In this document: positions 6,883 through 12,898 of the stretch, in pieces | Layout of the letters: each line of letters begins with the position of its first letter | Position numbering within the stretch: the stretch's first letter is position 1 | NCBI GenBank assembly: GCA_045591885.1 | Contig: JAZNTT010000038.1 | Location: 1-18,854 of the forward strand | DNA: 18,854 nt | Direction of reading: 5' to 3' | From: Colimorpha_A sp045591885 | GTDB lineage: Bacteria > Bacillota > Clostridia > Oscillospirales > CAG-272 | Translations under genes and position numbers: made by a program | The notes under the pieces: model-generated | The model's database searches: none | The model's input: only the letters and a program-made list of their open reading frames with translations | What the model was told of the DNA's origin: nothing

Positions 6883-6918
6883 CGAAAAAACAGCCACGGA
6901 AGCGGCTGTTTTTTCGTT
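6881..6918. terminator. Bidirectional terminator after the 62-aa ORF
   Basis: AACGAAAAAACAGCC (6881-6895) pairs perfectly with GGCTGTTTTTTCGTT (6904-6918). The stem starts within the stop codon of the small ORF. On the minus strand it touches the stop codon (6917-6919) of the decayed fragment, so it can end transcription from both sides. Confidence 0.85.
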
Positions 6919-7081
6919 ATTTAATTCCGAGGGCGTTCGAAAGCATCAGATAGTCATTAGTAAGAATCGTATCCGATCCCGTTGAAAGAAGCTTTACTAT
7001 CTTATCAGGCATTTCGCCGCACTTGTCGAGCAAGCAGAACATTCCCTCATAACAGGTATCTATATCTTTTCGTCAAAGGAG
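6917..7081 (-). pseudogene. Remnant of an unidentified gene, C-terminal 49 codons
   Basis: On the minus strand 49 codons from 7066 to the TAA at 6917-6919 read DIDTCYEGMF, CLLDKCGEMP, DKIVKLLSTG, SDTILTNDYL, MLSNALGIK, which has the composition of real protein. The frame is closed by a TGA a few codons upstream, while another frame just upstream reads SFDEK and then hits TAG, as expected from a small frameshift near 7067. There is no start codon or ribosome site, and the TetR gene immediately follows. I do not recognise the family. The fragment is best read as the tail of a deleted gene whose terminator survives. Confidence 0.4.
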
Positions 7082-7107
7082 TAAATAGGGCTAAATTACG
7101 CTTACCT

Positions 7108-7638
7108 TCATTTTTGATTCACCATTCCAATAAAGTATTTTGCAACGTCCTCAGGGGGCGTTTTCATATTTTCTCTCATCCACCAACGCACAGTCTCAGC
7201 GAAGCTTCCGGACAGGTATTCGAGCAAAAATTCACGCGGAACGTTTTGGGAAAAGCTTTCGTAGCAGTCAAAAACCGTTTTCAGGTGGTTTTTGAAATAG
7301 CCCATAAAAAGCTCGCCGCTGTCGGAAAGCAATATGCCGGACAGATTTTCCTTTTCTGCGCGAATATGCCACAGGATATGGGAGAGCTTGCCTTCAAGCT
7401 CGTCGTCCTTGCCGACCCACGGGCAGGGGTCCGCTTCAAAAATATGATGGAAGATCTCACCCGCCAAGGCGTCAAGAAGCATATCCTTCGTTTCAAAATG
7501 CGAGTAAAAGGTACTCCTGCCGACGTCTGCGCCGTCGATGATCTCCTGAACCGTTATGCGGTCATACCTCTTCTTTTCAAGAAGCGAGCGAAAGGTATTA
7601 AGTATCGCCTTGCGCGTCTTTTTCTGCCGTCTGTCCAT
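7108..7638 (-). CDS. TetR/AcrR family transcriptional regulator
   Basis: This 176-residue protein has a TetR DNA-binding domain at the N-terminus. A helix-turn-helix lies at about 28-48 (TVQEIIDGADVGRSTFYSHF), followed by KDMLLDALAGEIF. The C-terminal part (YLSGSFAETVRWWMRENMKTPPEDVAKYF) matches the ligand-binding region of the DhaS-like TetR subgroup. It is transcribed divergently from the metal ATPase, with 160 bases between start codons and two matching palindromes in the gap. It should therefore repress itself and the ATPase. H64, H65, D70, C72 and C125 are the only obvious residues that could sense a metal. TetR members more often sense small organic ligands, so the inducer is uncertain. 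Confidence 0.88.
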   Translation of the reverse strand: MDRRQKKTRKAILNTFRSLLEKKRYDRITVQEIIDGADVGRSTFYSHFETKDMLLDALAGEIFHHIFEADPCPWVGKDDELEGKLSHILWHIRAEKENLSGILLSDSGELFMGYFKNHLKTVFDCYESFSQNVPREFLLEYLSGSFAETVRWWMRENMKTPPEDVAKYFIGMVNQK

Positions 7639-7658
7639 ATTCTCTCACTTTCGGTACA

Positions 7659-7679
7659 ATTTGAACATTTTGTTCGGTA
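7659..7679. promoter_or_regulatory. TetR operator candidate 1
   Basis: GAACA-TTT-TGTTC (7663-7675) is an inverted repeat; its right half-site extends to TGTTCGGTA. The complement of that half, TACCGAACA, recurs in site 2. It sits 25 bases before the tetR start codon, in its leader, suiting autorepression. Confidence 0.68.
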
Positions 7680-7704
7680 AAATACAGCTTGAATTATTTG
7701 ACCG

Positions 7705-7733
7705 TTGATTTTTTCCGCCGTCGGCGATAAAAT
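7705..7733 (+). promoter_or_regulatory. Promoter of the metal ATPase gene
   Basis: TTGATT (7705-7710) and TAAAAT (7728-7733) are 17 bases apart. The expected start of transcription (~7740) falls inside operator candidate 2. Confidence 0.6.
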
Positions 7734-7735
7734 GA

Positions 7736-7756
7736 TACCGAACAATGTGTTCGATA
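7736..7756. promoter_or_regulatory. TetR operator candidate 2
   Basis: TACCGAACA, three bases, then TGTTCGATA form an inverted repeat with 8 of 9 paired positions. It shares the half-site TACCGAACA with site 1, centred 77 bases away. It lies directly behind the -10 box of the ATPase gene, so occupancy would block that promoter. Confidence 0.72.
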
Positions 7757-7798
7757 TTATTATACAACAACCTGTATTTTTTGTAAAGGAGATTATTG

Positions 7799-9664
7799 AT
7801 GTTAGAAAAAATTCTTGACGCGTTTGAGAGCAAGATCGCGCTGCTTATTAGCGGTTTGTCCGTGCTTGCGAGCTTGCTTTTACCGATATTCGGAGTTGAA
7901 ATCAAAATGTGGTACGACCCTGCGTGGCTCGCCGTCATTATATCGGGCATACCGCTTGCACATAATGCAATCAAAAAGCTGATAAGAAACAAGGGAATCT
8001 CAAAAATTTCCTCAGCGCTTCTCATAACGAGCGCCATGATAGCCGCTATCGCGATAGGCGACGTTTTCGCCGCAGGAGAGGTCGCGTTCATTATGGCTAT
8101 CGGCGAGCTTCTTGAGGACCTGACGACCGACAGAGCAAAAAGAGGGCTGACAAAGCTTATATCCCTCTCGCCCACTACGGGACGTATTATTGAAAACGGA
8201 ATCGAGAGAGTTATCGACGCGACCGAGATCAAGGTCGGGGATATTCTGCGCGTTCTTCCCGGCGAAAGAATACCGGTCGACGGAATTATCGTAAGCGGTC
8301 AGACGAGTATAGACCAGGCAGTAATGACGGGCGAAAGCCTACCCGTCGACAAGACCGAGGGGGACGAAGTGTTTAGCGGAACGATCAACCTTTACGGCTC
8401 GGTCGACGTCAGAGCCGCGAAGGTCGGCGAGGATTCCTCACTCGGAAAGCTCATCCGAATGGTCAAGGAAGCCGAGGAAAACAAGGCGCCCATGCACCGT
8501 ATTGCAGACAAGTGGGCAAGCATTCTCGTTCCCGTAGCGCTTCTTATCGCCATCGCGTTCGGACTTATCCGTCAGGATATAGTCGTTGCGGTCACAGTCC
8601 TCGTCGTATTTTGCCCCTGTGCGCTCGTTCTTGCAACTCCGACTGCAATCATGGCAGCTATCGGTCAGGCAACCAAGCACGGCGTCATCATCAAGTCGGG
8701 CGAAGCGCTCGAAAAGTTGGGCAAAGTCGACACCGTTGCCTTTGACAAAACGGGAACACTCACCTACGGTGCGCTCACGGTTTCCGACGTTATTCCCTTC
8801 GGAACAAGCGAAGGCGAGCTTATTTCGCTTGCCGCATCAGCCGAGAGCAAAAGCGAGCACCCTCTCGGACGCGCAATATACGAATTTGGAAAGAAACACG
8901 GCGAATTTCCGACCTGCGACGGCTTCGTTATGGAAGCGGGCAAGGGCGTTAACGCGACCGTAAACGGCAAGAGCATCTTCTGCGGAAACGAAAGATATTT
9001 GACCGAAAAGGGAGTTACGGTATCCGATGAAGTGATCGAAGCGCTGACCGAGCTTCGCACAAGCGGTAAAGCCTCAGTTGCCGTTTCCGACGGAAACACC
9101 GTTCTCGGCGTTATCGGTCTTTCCGATACCGTGAAGCCGAACGCCGCTCAGACCGTCGCGTCGCTCGAAAAGCTCGGGACTGAAGCCGTGCTTCTGACGG
9201 GCGACAACAAATACGCCGCCGAATATTTCGGCTCTAAGATTGGCATCACAAATATAAAAAGCGAGCTTCTCCCCGAAAACAAGGTCGACTGCGTGCTTTC
9301 GCTACGCGAAGACGGAAAGACTGTCGCGATGGTGGGCGACGGCGTAAACGACGCGCCCGCACTCAAGAGCGCAGACGTCGGAATTGCCATGGGAACGATG
9401 GGAAGCGACGTTGCCCTCGAAGCGTCGGACATCGCAATAATGAGCGACGATATAAGCAAGCTTTCCTACCTCAAACGTCTTTCCAATGCAACGGTCAAAA
9501 CGATAAAATTCAGTATTTCCCTTTCGCTTATCATAAACTTCGCGGCAATAGTCCTTTCATTCTTCAAGCTCCTCAATCCCGCAACGGGCGCGCTCGTTCA
9601 CAATGCCGGCTCGGTGTTCGTTATCCTCATCGCGGCACTTCTTTACGACAGAAAATTCAAGTAA
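7799..9664 (+). CDS. P1B-type heavy-metal-transporting ATPase
   Basis: This 621-residue membrane pump exports a metal ion using ATP. Visible motifs are TGES (177-180, actuator), the membrane metal-binding motif CPC (272-274), DKTGT (316-320, phosphorylated D316), HP (354-355) typical of P1B pumps, and GDGVND (513-518). The ATG at 7799 is chosen because AAAGGAG lies 7 bases upstream; a TTG just before it is less likely. There is no N-terminal heavy-metal-associated domain: the protein begins directly with the first membrane helices and has no CxxC. The last membrane helix carries HNAGS (601-605) rather than the Asp typical of ZntA/CadA or the Met-Ser pattern of copper pumps. Metal specificity therefore cannot be named; Zn/Cd/Co-like or another divalent ion is possible. 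The divergent TetR gene and shared operators suggest induction by stress. Confidence 0.9.
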   Translation: MLEKILDAFESKIALLISGLSVLASLLLPIFGVEIKMWYDPAWLAVIISGIPLAHNAIKKLIRNKGISKISSALLITSAMIAAIAIGDVFAAGEVAFIMAIGELLEDLTTDRAKRGLTKLISLSPTTGRIIENGIERVIDATEIKVGDILRVLPGERIPVDGIIVSGQTSIDQAVMTGESLPVDKTEGDEVFSGTINLYGSVDVRAAKVGEDSSLGKLIRMVKEAEENKAPMHRIADKWASILVPVALLIAIAFGLIRQDIVVAVTVLVVFCPCALVLATPTAIMAAIGQATKHGVIIKSGEALEKLGKVDTVAFDKTGTLTYGALTVSDVIPFGTSEGELISLAASAESKSEHPLGRAIYEFGKKHGEFPTCDGFVMEAGKGVNATVNGKSIFCGNERYLTEKGVTVSDEVIEALTELRTSGKASVAVSDGNTVLGVIGLSDTVKPNAAQTVASLEKLGTEAVLLTGDNKYAAEYFGSKIGITNIKSELLPENKVDCVLSLREDGKTVAMVGDGVNDAPALKSADVGIAMGTMGSDVALEASDIAIMSDDISKLSYLKRLSNATVKTIKFSISLSLIINFAAIVLSFFKLLNPATGALVHNAGSVFVILIAALLYDRKFK

Positions 9665-9668
9665 AGGC

Positions 9669-9708
9669 AAAAGCACCCAAGCGGAAATAAATTCCGCCGG
9701 GTGCTTTT
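9669..9708 (+). terminator. Intrinsic terminator of the metal ATPase gene
   Basis: The stem AAAAGCACCC...GGGTGCTTTT encloses a second stem GCGGAA-ATAAA-TTCCGC. It starts 4 bases after the stop codon. Confidence 0.85.
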
Positions 9709-9711
9709 CCA

Positions 9712-9801
9712 TTCGTTTATTTCCATTTCAACATGCTCGATTTCGGGCGGCACGTTCTGCTTATTTACAAATACCTCGCACCGAAGCGCATAGACCCCTT
9801 T
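9712..9801 (-). pseudogene. Remnant of a GNAT N-acetyltransferase (N-terminal part)
   Basis: Minus-strand codons from 9795 to 9712 read VYALRCEVFVNKQNVPP followed by EIEHVEMEINE. This matches the conserved early segment of ElaA/YjcF-like GNAT acetyltransferases (A-x-R-x-x-VFV-x-EQ-x-VPPEIE-x-D). An in-frame TAG lies just upstream at 9799-9801, and downstream the frame runs into the terminator of the ATPase gene, so only 28 residues remain. It is non-functional. The rest of the gene was presumably deleted. Confidence 0.55.
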
Positions 9802-9842
9802 CTATATCATTGCCATTTGCCATTCTTATTTCCGTATAATCC

Positions 9843-10739
9843 TCATTCACTCGGGTAGATGACCGACGAGCGGTACTCCGTCGGCGTCATGCCCGTTTTC
9901 TTTTTGAACAGACGCGAGAAATAGTGTATCGAGCTGAAACCCAGCTCCTCCGATATTTGCGTGAAGTTCTTTTCGTTTTCGCGGATGAACTCCTTCGCCT
10001 TCTCGATTTTCATGTTGTTGAAAAAATCGGTGACGCCACAGCCGACGTCCTTTGAGAACATCTTTTTAAGCGCACTTTCCGAGAGGGAAAAACGCTTTGC
10101 TATCTGCCCGACTGTCAGGTTTTCGCTGATGTTCTGCTCCATATAGCGTGCAACCTCCTTGATGCGGTCGGGAACGCTCTCGTCGTACATGGGAGAAATC
10201 AGTCGCGTTCCAATCGAAATTCCGCTTTCGCTTCGTCTGAGCAGAGTTATAAGAAACTCTTCAAGCAGATTAAATGTCATCTGCACCGCGCCGATCGGCG
10301 CGTTTTCCTTTTCCGCCATTCCCATGATCGGCGGCAGCTTGTTTATCGGTCTGTACGCGGACAAGCCCTCTCGAAGGAGTATCGAAAGAAGCTTTCTTTC
10401 CTGCGAATTGAGCGCGATTATCTTGTTCTTAAAGTACTTCATAGCATCGGAATTGCAAACGAAGCTGACGACCGTATGGTTCGGCGCCGACAGGCCTCTC
10501 GCTTCAAGCGAATGAAACTCGTTCGGCTTGAAAAAAACCATCTCGCCGCTTTTTAGCAAGTACTCTTTACCGCCGACGGTGACGACCATCTGCCCCTTGT
10601 CAACGTAGTTAAATTCCCAGAAATCGTGGCTCTCACCCCCGAAAACAAAGTCCGAGGAGTTTTCAAGATAAAGCACCGTCACGATGCGGCTGACAAGTAT
10701 TTCCTTTTTGTTCGACTGTCTGACGAAGTTATCCGACAT
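9843..10739 (-). CDS. AraC-family transcriptional regulator with cupin sensor domain
   Basis: This 298-residue regulator starts at MSDNFVRQSNKK, where AAAGGA stands 9-10 bases before the ATG; an upstream in-frame start would overlap the promoter. Residues ~30-85 form an AraC-type cupin (HDFWEFNYVDKGQMVV, then GEMVFFKPNEFHSLEA), which usually binds a sugar-like ligand. The C-terminal ~100 residues carry two helix-turn-helix motifs (about 209-230 and 259-281), ending with the signature FSRLFKKKTGMTPTEYR. It is divergent from the isomerase/oxidoreductase operon, 178 bases away, and is probably its activator. The effector is unknown but most likely a carbohydrate or cyclitol handled by the two enzymes. 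Confidence 0.9.
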   Translation of the reverse strand: MSDNFVRQSNKKEILVSRIVTVLYLENSSDFVFGGESHDFWEFNYVDKGQMVVTVGGKEYLLKSGEMVFFKPNEFHSLEARGLSAPNHTVVSFVCNSDAMKYFKNKIIALNSQERKLLSILLREGLSAYRPINKLPPIMGMAEKENAPIGAVQMTFNLLEEFLITLLRRSESGISIGTRLISPMYDESVPDRIKEVARYMEQNISENLTVGQIAKRFSLSESALKKMFSKDVGCGVTDFFNNMKIEKAKEFIRENEKNFTQISEELGFSSIHYFSRLFKKKTGMTPTEYRSSVIYPSE

Positions 10740-10765
10740 TTTACGCCATCCTTTCGGGCACAATA

Positions 10766-10804
10766 GTGCAAACATCAGGGATAATTCTTCAAAGACATTT
10801 GCAC
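10766..10804. promoter_or_regulatory. Spaced inverted repeat GTGCAAA...TTTGCAC
   Basis: Seven-base arms at 10766-10772 and 10798-10804 are 25 bases apart, about three helical turns arm to arm. They lie between the AraC start codon and its -10 box. This could be an autoregulatory AraC-type site or a leader hairpin. Support is from symmetry and position only. Confidence 0.35.
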
Positions 10805-10810
10805 GAATAT

Positions 10811-10839
10811 AGTGTATCATAAAAGCGAAGAGTTGTCAA
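10811..10839 (-). promoter_or_regulatory. Promoter of the AraC-family gene
   Basis: Read on the minus strand, TTGACA (complement of 10834-10839) and TACACT (complement of 10811-10816) are 17 bases apart. This leaves a leader of about 65 bases before the ATG at 10739. Confidence 0.65.
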
Positions 10840-10917
10840 TCTGTCAAAATCGCACGAAAACGTGATAAGATTTTTGAGCAGTTGGCACAAAAAATACATT
10901 ATAATAAGGAGAAGAAG

Positions 10918-11757
10918 ATGAAAAAGGGCATTAACATCTGGAGCTTCACAAGCGGAACGCTCCTCGACAAGTTCAAGCTCGCCGCCGATGCAGGCTTCGA
11001 GGGCATCGAGGTTGCGATTTCTGACATCGGTGAGCTCGGTCTTGACGTAACTAAGGAAGAGCTTCTTAAGATCAAAAAGGCTGCAAACGACCTCGGTCTT
11101 GAGATCTATTCCGTGTGTAACGACCTCGTTTGGGGAAACTCCCTCACCTCCCCCGATCCCGAGGAAAGAGAGAGAGCAAAGAAGTTCGTCCGCCGTCAGC
11201 TTGAGGTAGCTTCAATCCTCGGCGCGGACACGATCCTCATCGTTCCCGGCGTTGTTTCGGCATCCTTTGCGCCTCAGTTCGGCGTGGTTGACTACGACGT
11301 TGCTTACGAAAGAGCAGTTGAGAGTATCAAGGATCTTATTCCCGATGCTGAAAAGTACGGCGTTGTTATCGGCGTCGAGAACGTATGGAACAAGTTCCTC
11401 CTCTCGCCGCTTGAAATGCGCGACTTTATCGACGGCTTTAACAGCCCCTGGGTACAGTCCTACTTCGACGTAGGAAACGTAATGCTGACCGGTTATCCCG
11501 AGCAGTGGATCAAAATTCTCGGTAAGAGAATCAAGAAGGTACACTTCAAGGAATTCCGCACGAACGTCGGTACTCTCGACGGATTCGTTGACCTGCTTGC
11601 GGGCGACGTTAACTGGGATGCGGTAGTAAAGGCGCTCGACAGTGTCGGATACGACGGTTGGGTAACGGGCGAAATGATCCCCGCTTACGCTCAGCATTCC
11701 GAGCAGATAATCTATAATACTTCAAATTCCATTGACAAAATTTTAGGGAGGAAATAA
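10918..11757 (+). CDS. Sugar phosphate isomerase/epimerase-like TIM-barrel protein
   Basis: This 279-residue protein belongs to the xylose isomerase-like TIM-barrel (AP endonuclease 2) superfamily, which includes IolE/IolH, tagatose 3-epimerases and ribulose-5-phosphate 3-epimerases. The expected metal ligands can be seen: E154 (VIGVENVW), D184 (SYFDVGNV), H209 (KKVHFKE) and E252 (VTGEMIP), which normally hold Mn2+ or a similar ion. The ATG at 10918 is preferred because AAGGAG lies just upstream; the longer frame starting at TTG 10882 would run through that site. It is followed after two bases by the oxidoreductase start, so the pair is translationally coupled. The pair resembles modules that isomerise and oxidise sugars, inositols or 3-keto-glycosides. 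The exact reaction cannot be read from sequence. Confidence 0.88.
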   Translation: MKKGINIWSFTSGTLLDKFKLAADAGFEGIEVAISDIGELGLDVTKEELLKIKKAANDLGLEIYSVCNDLVWGNSLTSPDPEERERAKKFVRRQLEVASILGADTILIVPGVVSASFAPQFGVVDYDVAYERAVESIKDLIPDAEKYGVVIGVENVWNKFLLSPLEMRDFIDGFNSPWVQSYFDVGNVMLTGYPEQWIKILGKRIKKVHFKEFRTNVGTLDGFVDLLAGDVNWDAVVKALDSVGYDGWVTGEMIPAYAQHSEQIIYNTSNSIDKILGRK

Positions 11758-11759
11758 AA

Positions 11760-12749
11760 ATGATTAAAATTGGTCTTATTGGTTGTGGATTCATGGGATC
11801 CATGCACGCAAATTCGTACAACATTATCGACGGCGTTCAGGTAACCGCAGTTGCCGATATCCGCCGCGAAAAGGCAGAGGAGCTCGCTAAGCTTTCGGGC
11901 GCTGAGATTTACAGCACGGGTATGGACCTTATCGCAAACGCAGACGTTGATGCTATCGACATCTGCCTCCCCACCTTCCTTCACACTGAGCACGCTATCG
12001 CAGCTATGCACAAGGTTAAGAACGTATTCATCGAAAAACCCGTTGCTTTCACTCCCGCAGAGTGTGACGCTCTTCTCAAGGCTCAGGAAGAGACAGGCGC
12101 AGGCGTTCAGGTCGGTCAGGTTGTTCGTTTCTGGGACGAGTACGTTTGCCTTAAGGACGCTATCGACACCGGCAAGTACGGTAGGGTTGTAAACGCAGTG
12201 TTCCGCCGTCTCTCTCCCCGTCCTACCTGGACTTGGGAAAACTGGGACCTCGAGCTTACCCGCTCTCACGGCGCTATGCTCGACCTCCACGTTCACGATA
12301 CCGACTTCATGCTTCACGCGTTTGGCAGACCTAATAACTTCAACACCGTTATCGCACACGGCGGCGAGGGCAACTCCTATACTATGACCATCGCTAATTA
12401 CGACGACTTCGTAGTTACGAGCGAGGGTACTTGGGACCTTCCCGCTTCCTTCCCGTTCGAAATGGCGTTCCGCGTAACCTTCGAGAAGGCAGTTATGGAG
12501 TACACCAACGCAGGCTTCACTCTCTATACCGACGAAGCTGCTACACCCATCAAACTCAATAAGAGAGAGATCGCAGTTCAGGGCGGCGGTAACATCTCCG
12601 ACCTCGGCGGCTACTTCAACGAGCTCGAGTACTTCGCAAATTGCCTCATCGCAGGCAAGAAGCCCGATAAGGCTACCCTTCCCGATGCTTGCGCATCCGT
12701 CAAGTTCATCTTCGAGGAAATGGATAAGGCTGGAAACGCTATCCTTTAA
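11760..12749 (+). CDS. Gfo/Idh/MocA-family NAD(P)-dependent oxidoreductase
   Basis: This 329-residue enzyme has an N-terminal Rossmann fold with GLIGCGFMG (G8-x-G10-x-x-G13) and the family motif EKP (92-94, IEKPVAF), whose lysine takes part in catalysis. A C-terminal alpha/beta domain follows, with the DLHVHD segment (175-180) that normally supplies the catalytic His/Asp pair. Members oxidise or reduce hydroxyls of sugars, inositols and glycosides with NAD(P). Its ribosome site GGGAGG lies inside the end of the isomerase gene, two bases separate stop and start, and a terminator follows, so the two enzymes should be made together. Codon use is strongly biased, suggesting that the locus can be highly expressed. 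Substrate unknown. Confidence 0.9.
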   Translation: MIKIGLIGCGFMGSMHANSYNIIDGVQVTAVADIRREKAEELAKLSGAEIYSTGMDLIANADVDAIDICLPTFLHTEHAIAAMHKVKNVFIEKPVAFTPAECDALLKAQEETGAGVQVGQVVRFWDEYVCLKDAIDTGKYGRVVNAVFRRLSPRPTWTWENWDLELTRSHGAMLDLHVHDTDFMLHAFGRPNNFNTVIAHGGEGNSYTMTIANYDDFVVTSEGTWDLPASFPFEMAFRVTFEKAVMEYTNAGFTLYTDEAATPIKLNKREIAVQGGGNISDLGGYFNELEYFANCLIAGKKPDKATLPDACASVKFIFEEMDKAGNAIL

Positions 12750-12765
12750 TTTGGTAGATAATATG

Positions 12766-12791
12766 AAAAGCCCCCAATCGGGGGCTTTTTT
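12766..12791 (+). terminator. Intrinsic terminator of the isomerase/oxidoreductase operon
   Basis: AAAAGCCCCC (12766-12775), loop AATC and GGGGGCTTTT (12780-12789), then further T. It is 16 bases after the stop codon. Confidence 0.92.
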
Positions 12792-12898
12792 GTTTGGTCT
12801 TAAAGCACAAGGAGCACTCAGAAAAAAGCACTTACGCTATTTGCACTCAATGCCGCAATTTAGTTATACAAGTGTCTAAGTTTAATAAATACCAATTA

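Noticed and set aside
10740..10820. N-terminal extension of the AraC regulator (27 more codons)
   Set aside because: It would begin close to the predicted transcription start, has no ribosome site, and adds no conserved sequence.
10882..10917. Upstream TTG start for the isomerase and a TATAAT at 10900-10905 as its -10 box
   Set aside because: AAGGAG lies right after this TATAAT, so a transcript starting there would lack the ribosome site, and the spacing to TTGGCA is only 12 bases. The ATG at 10918 is better placed.
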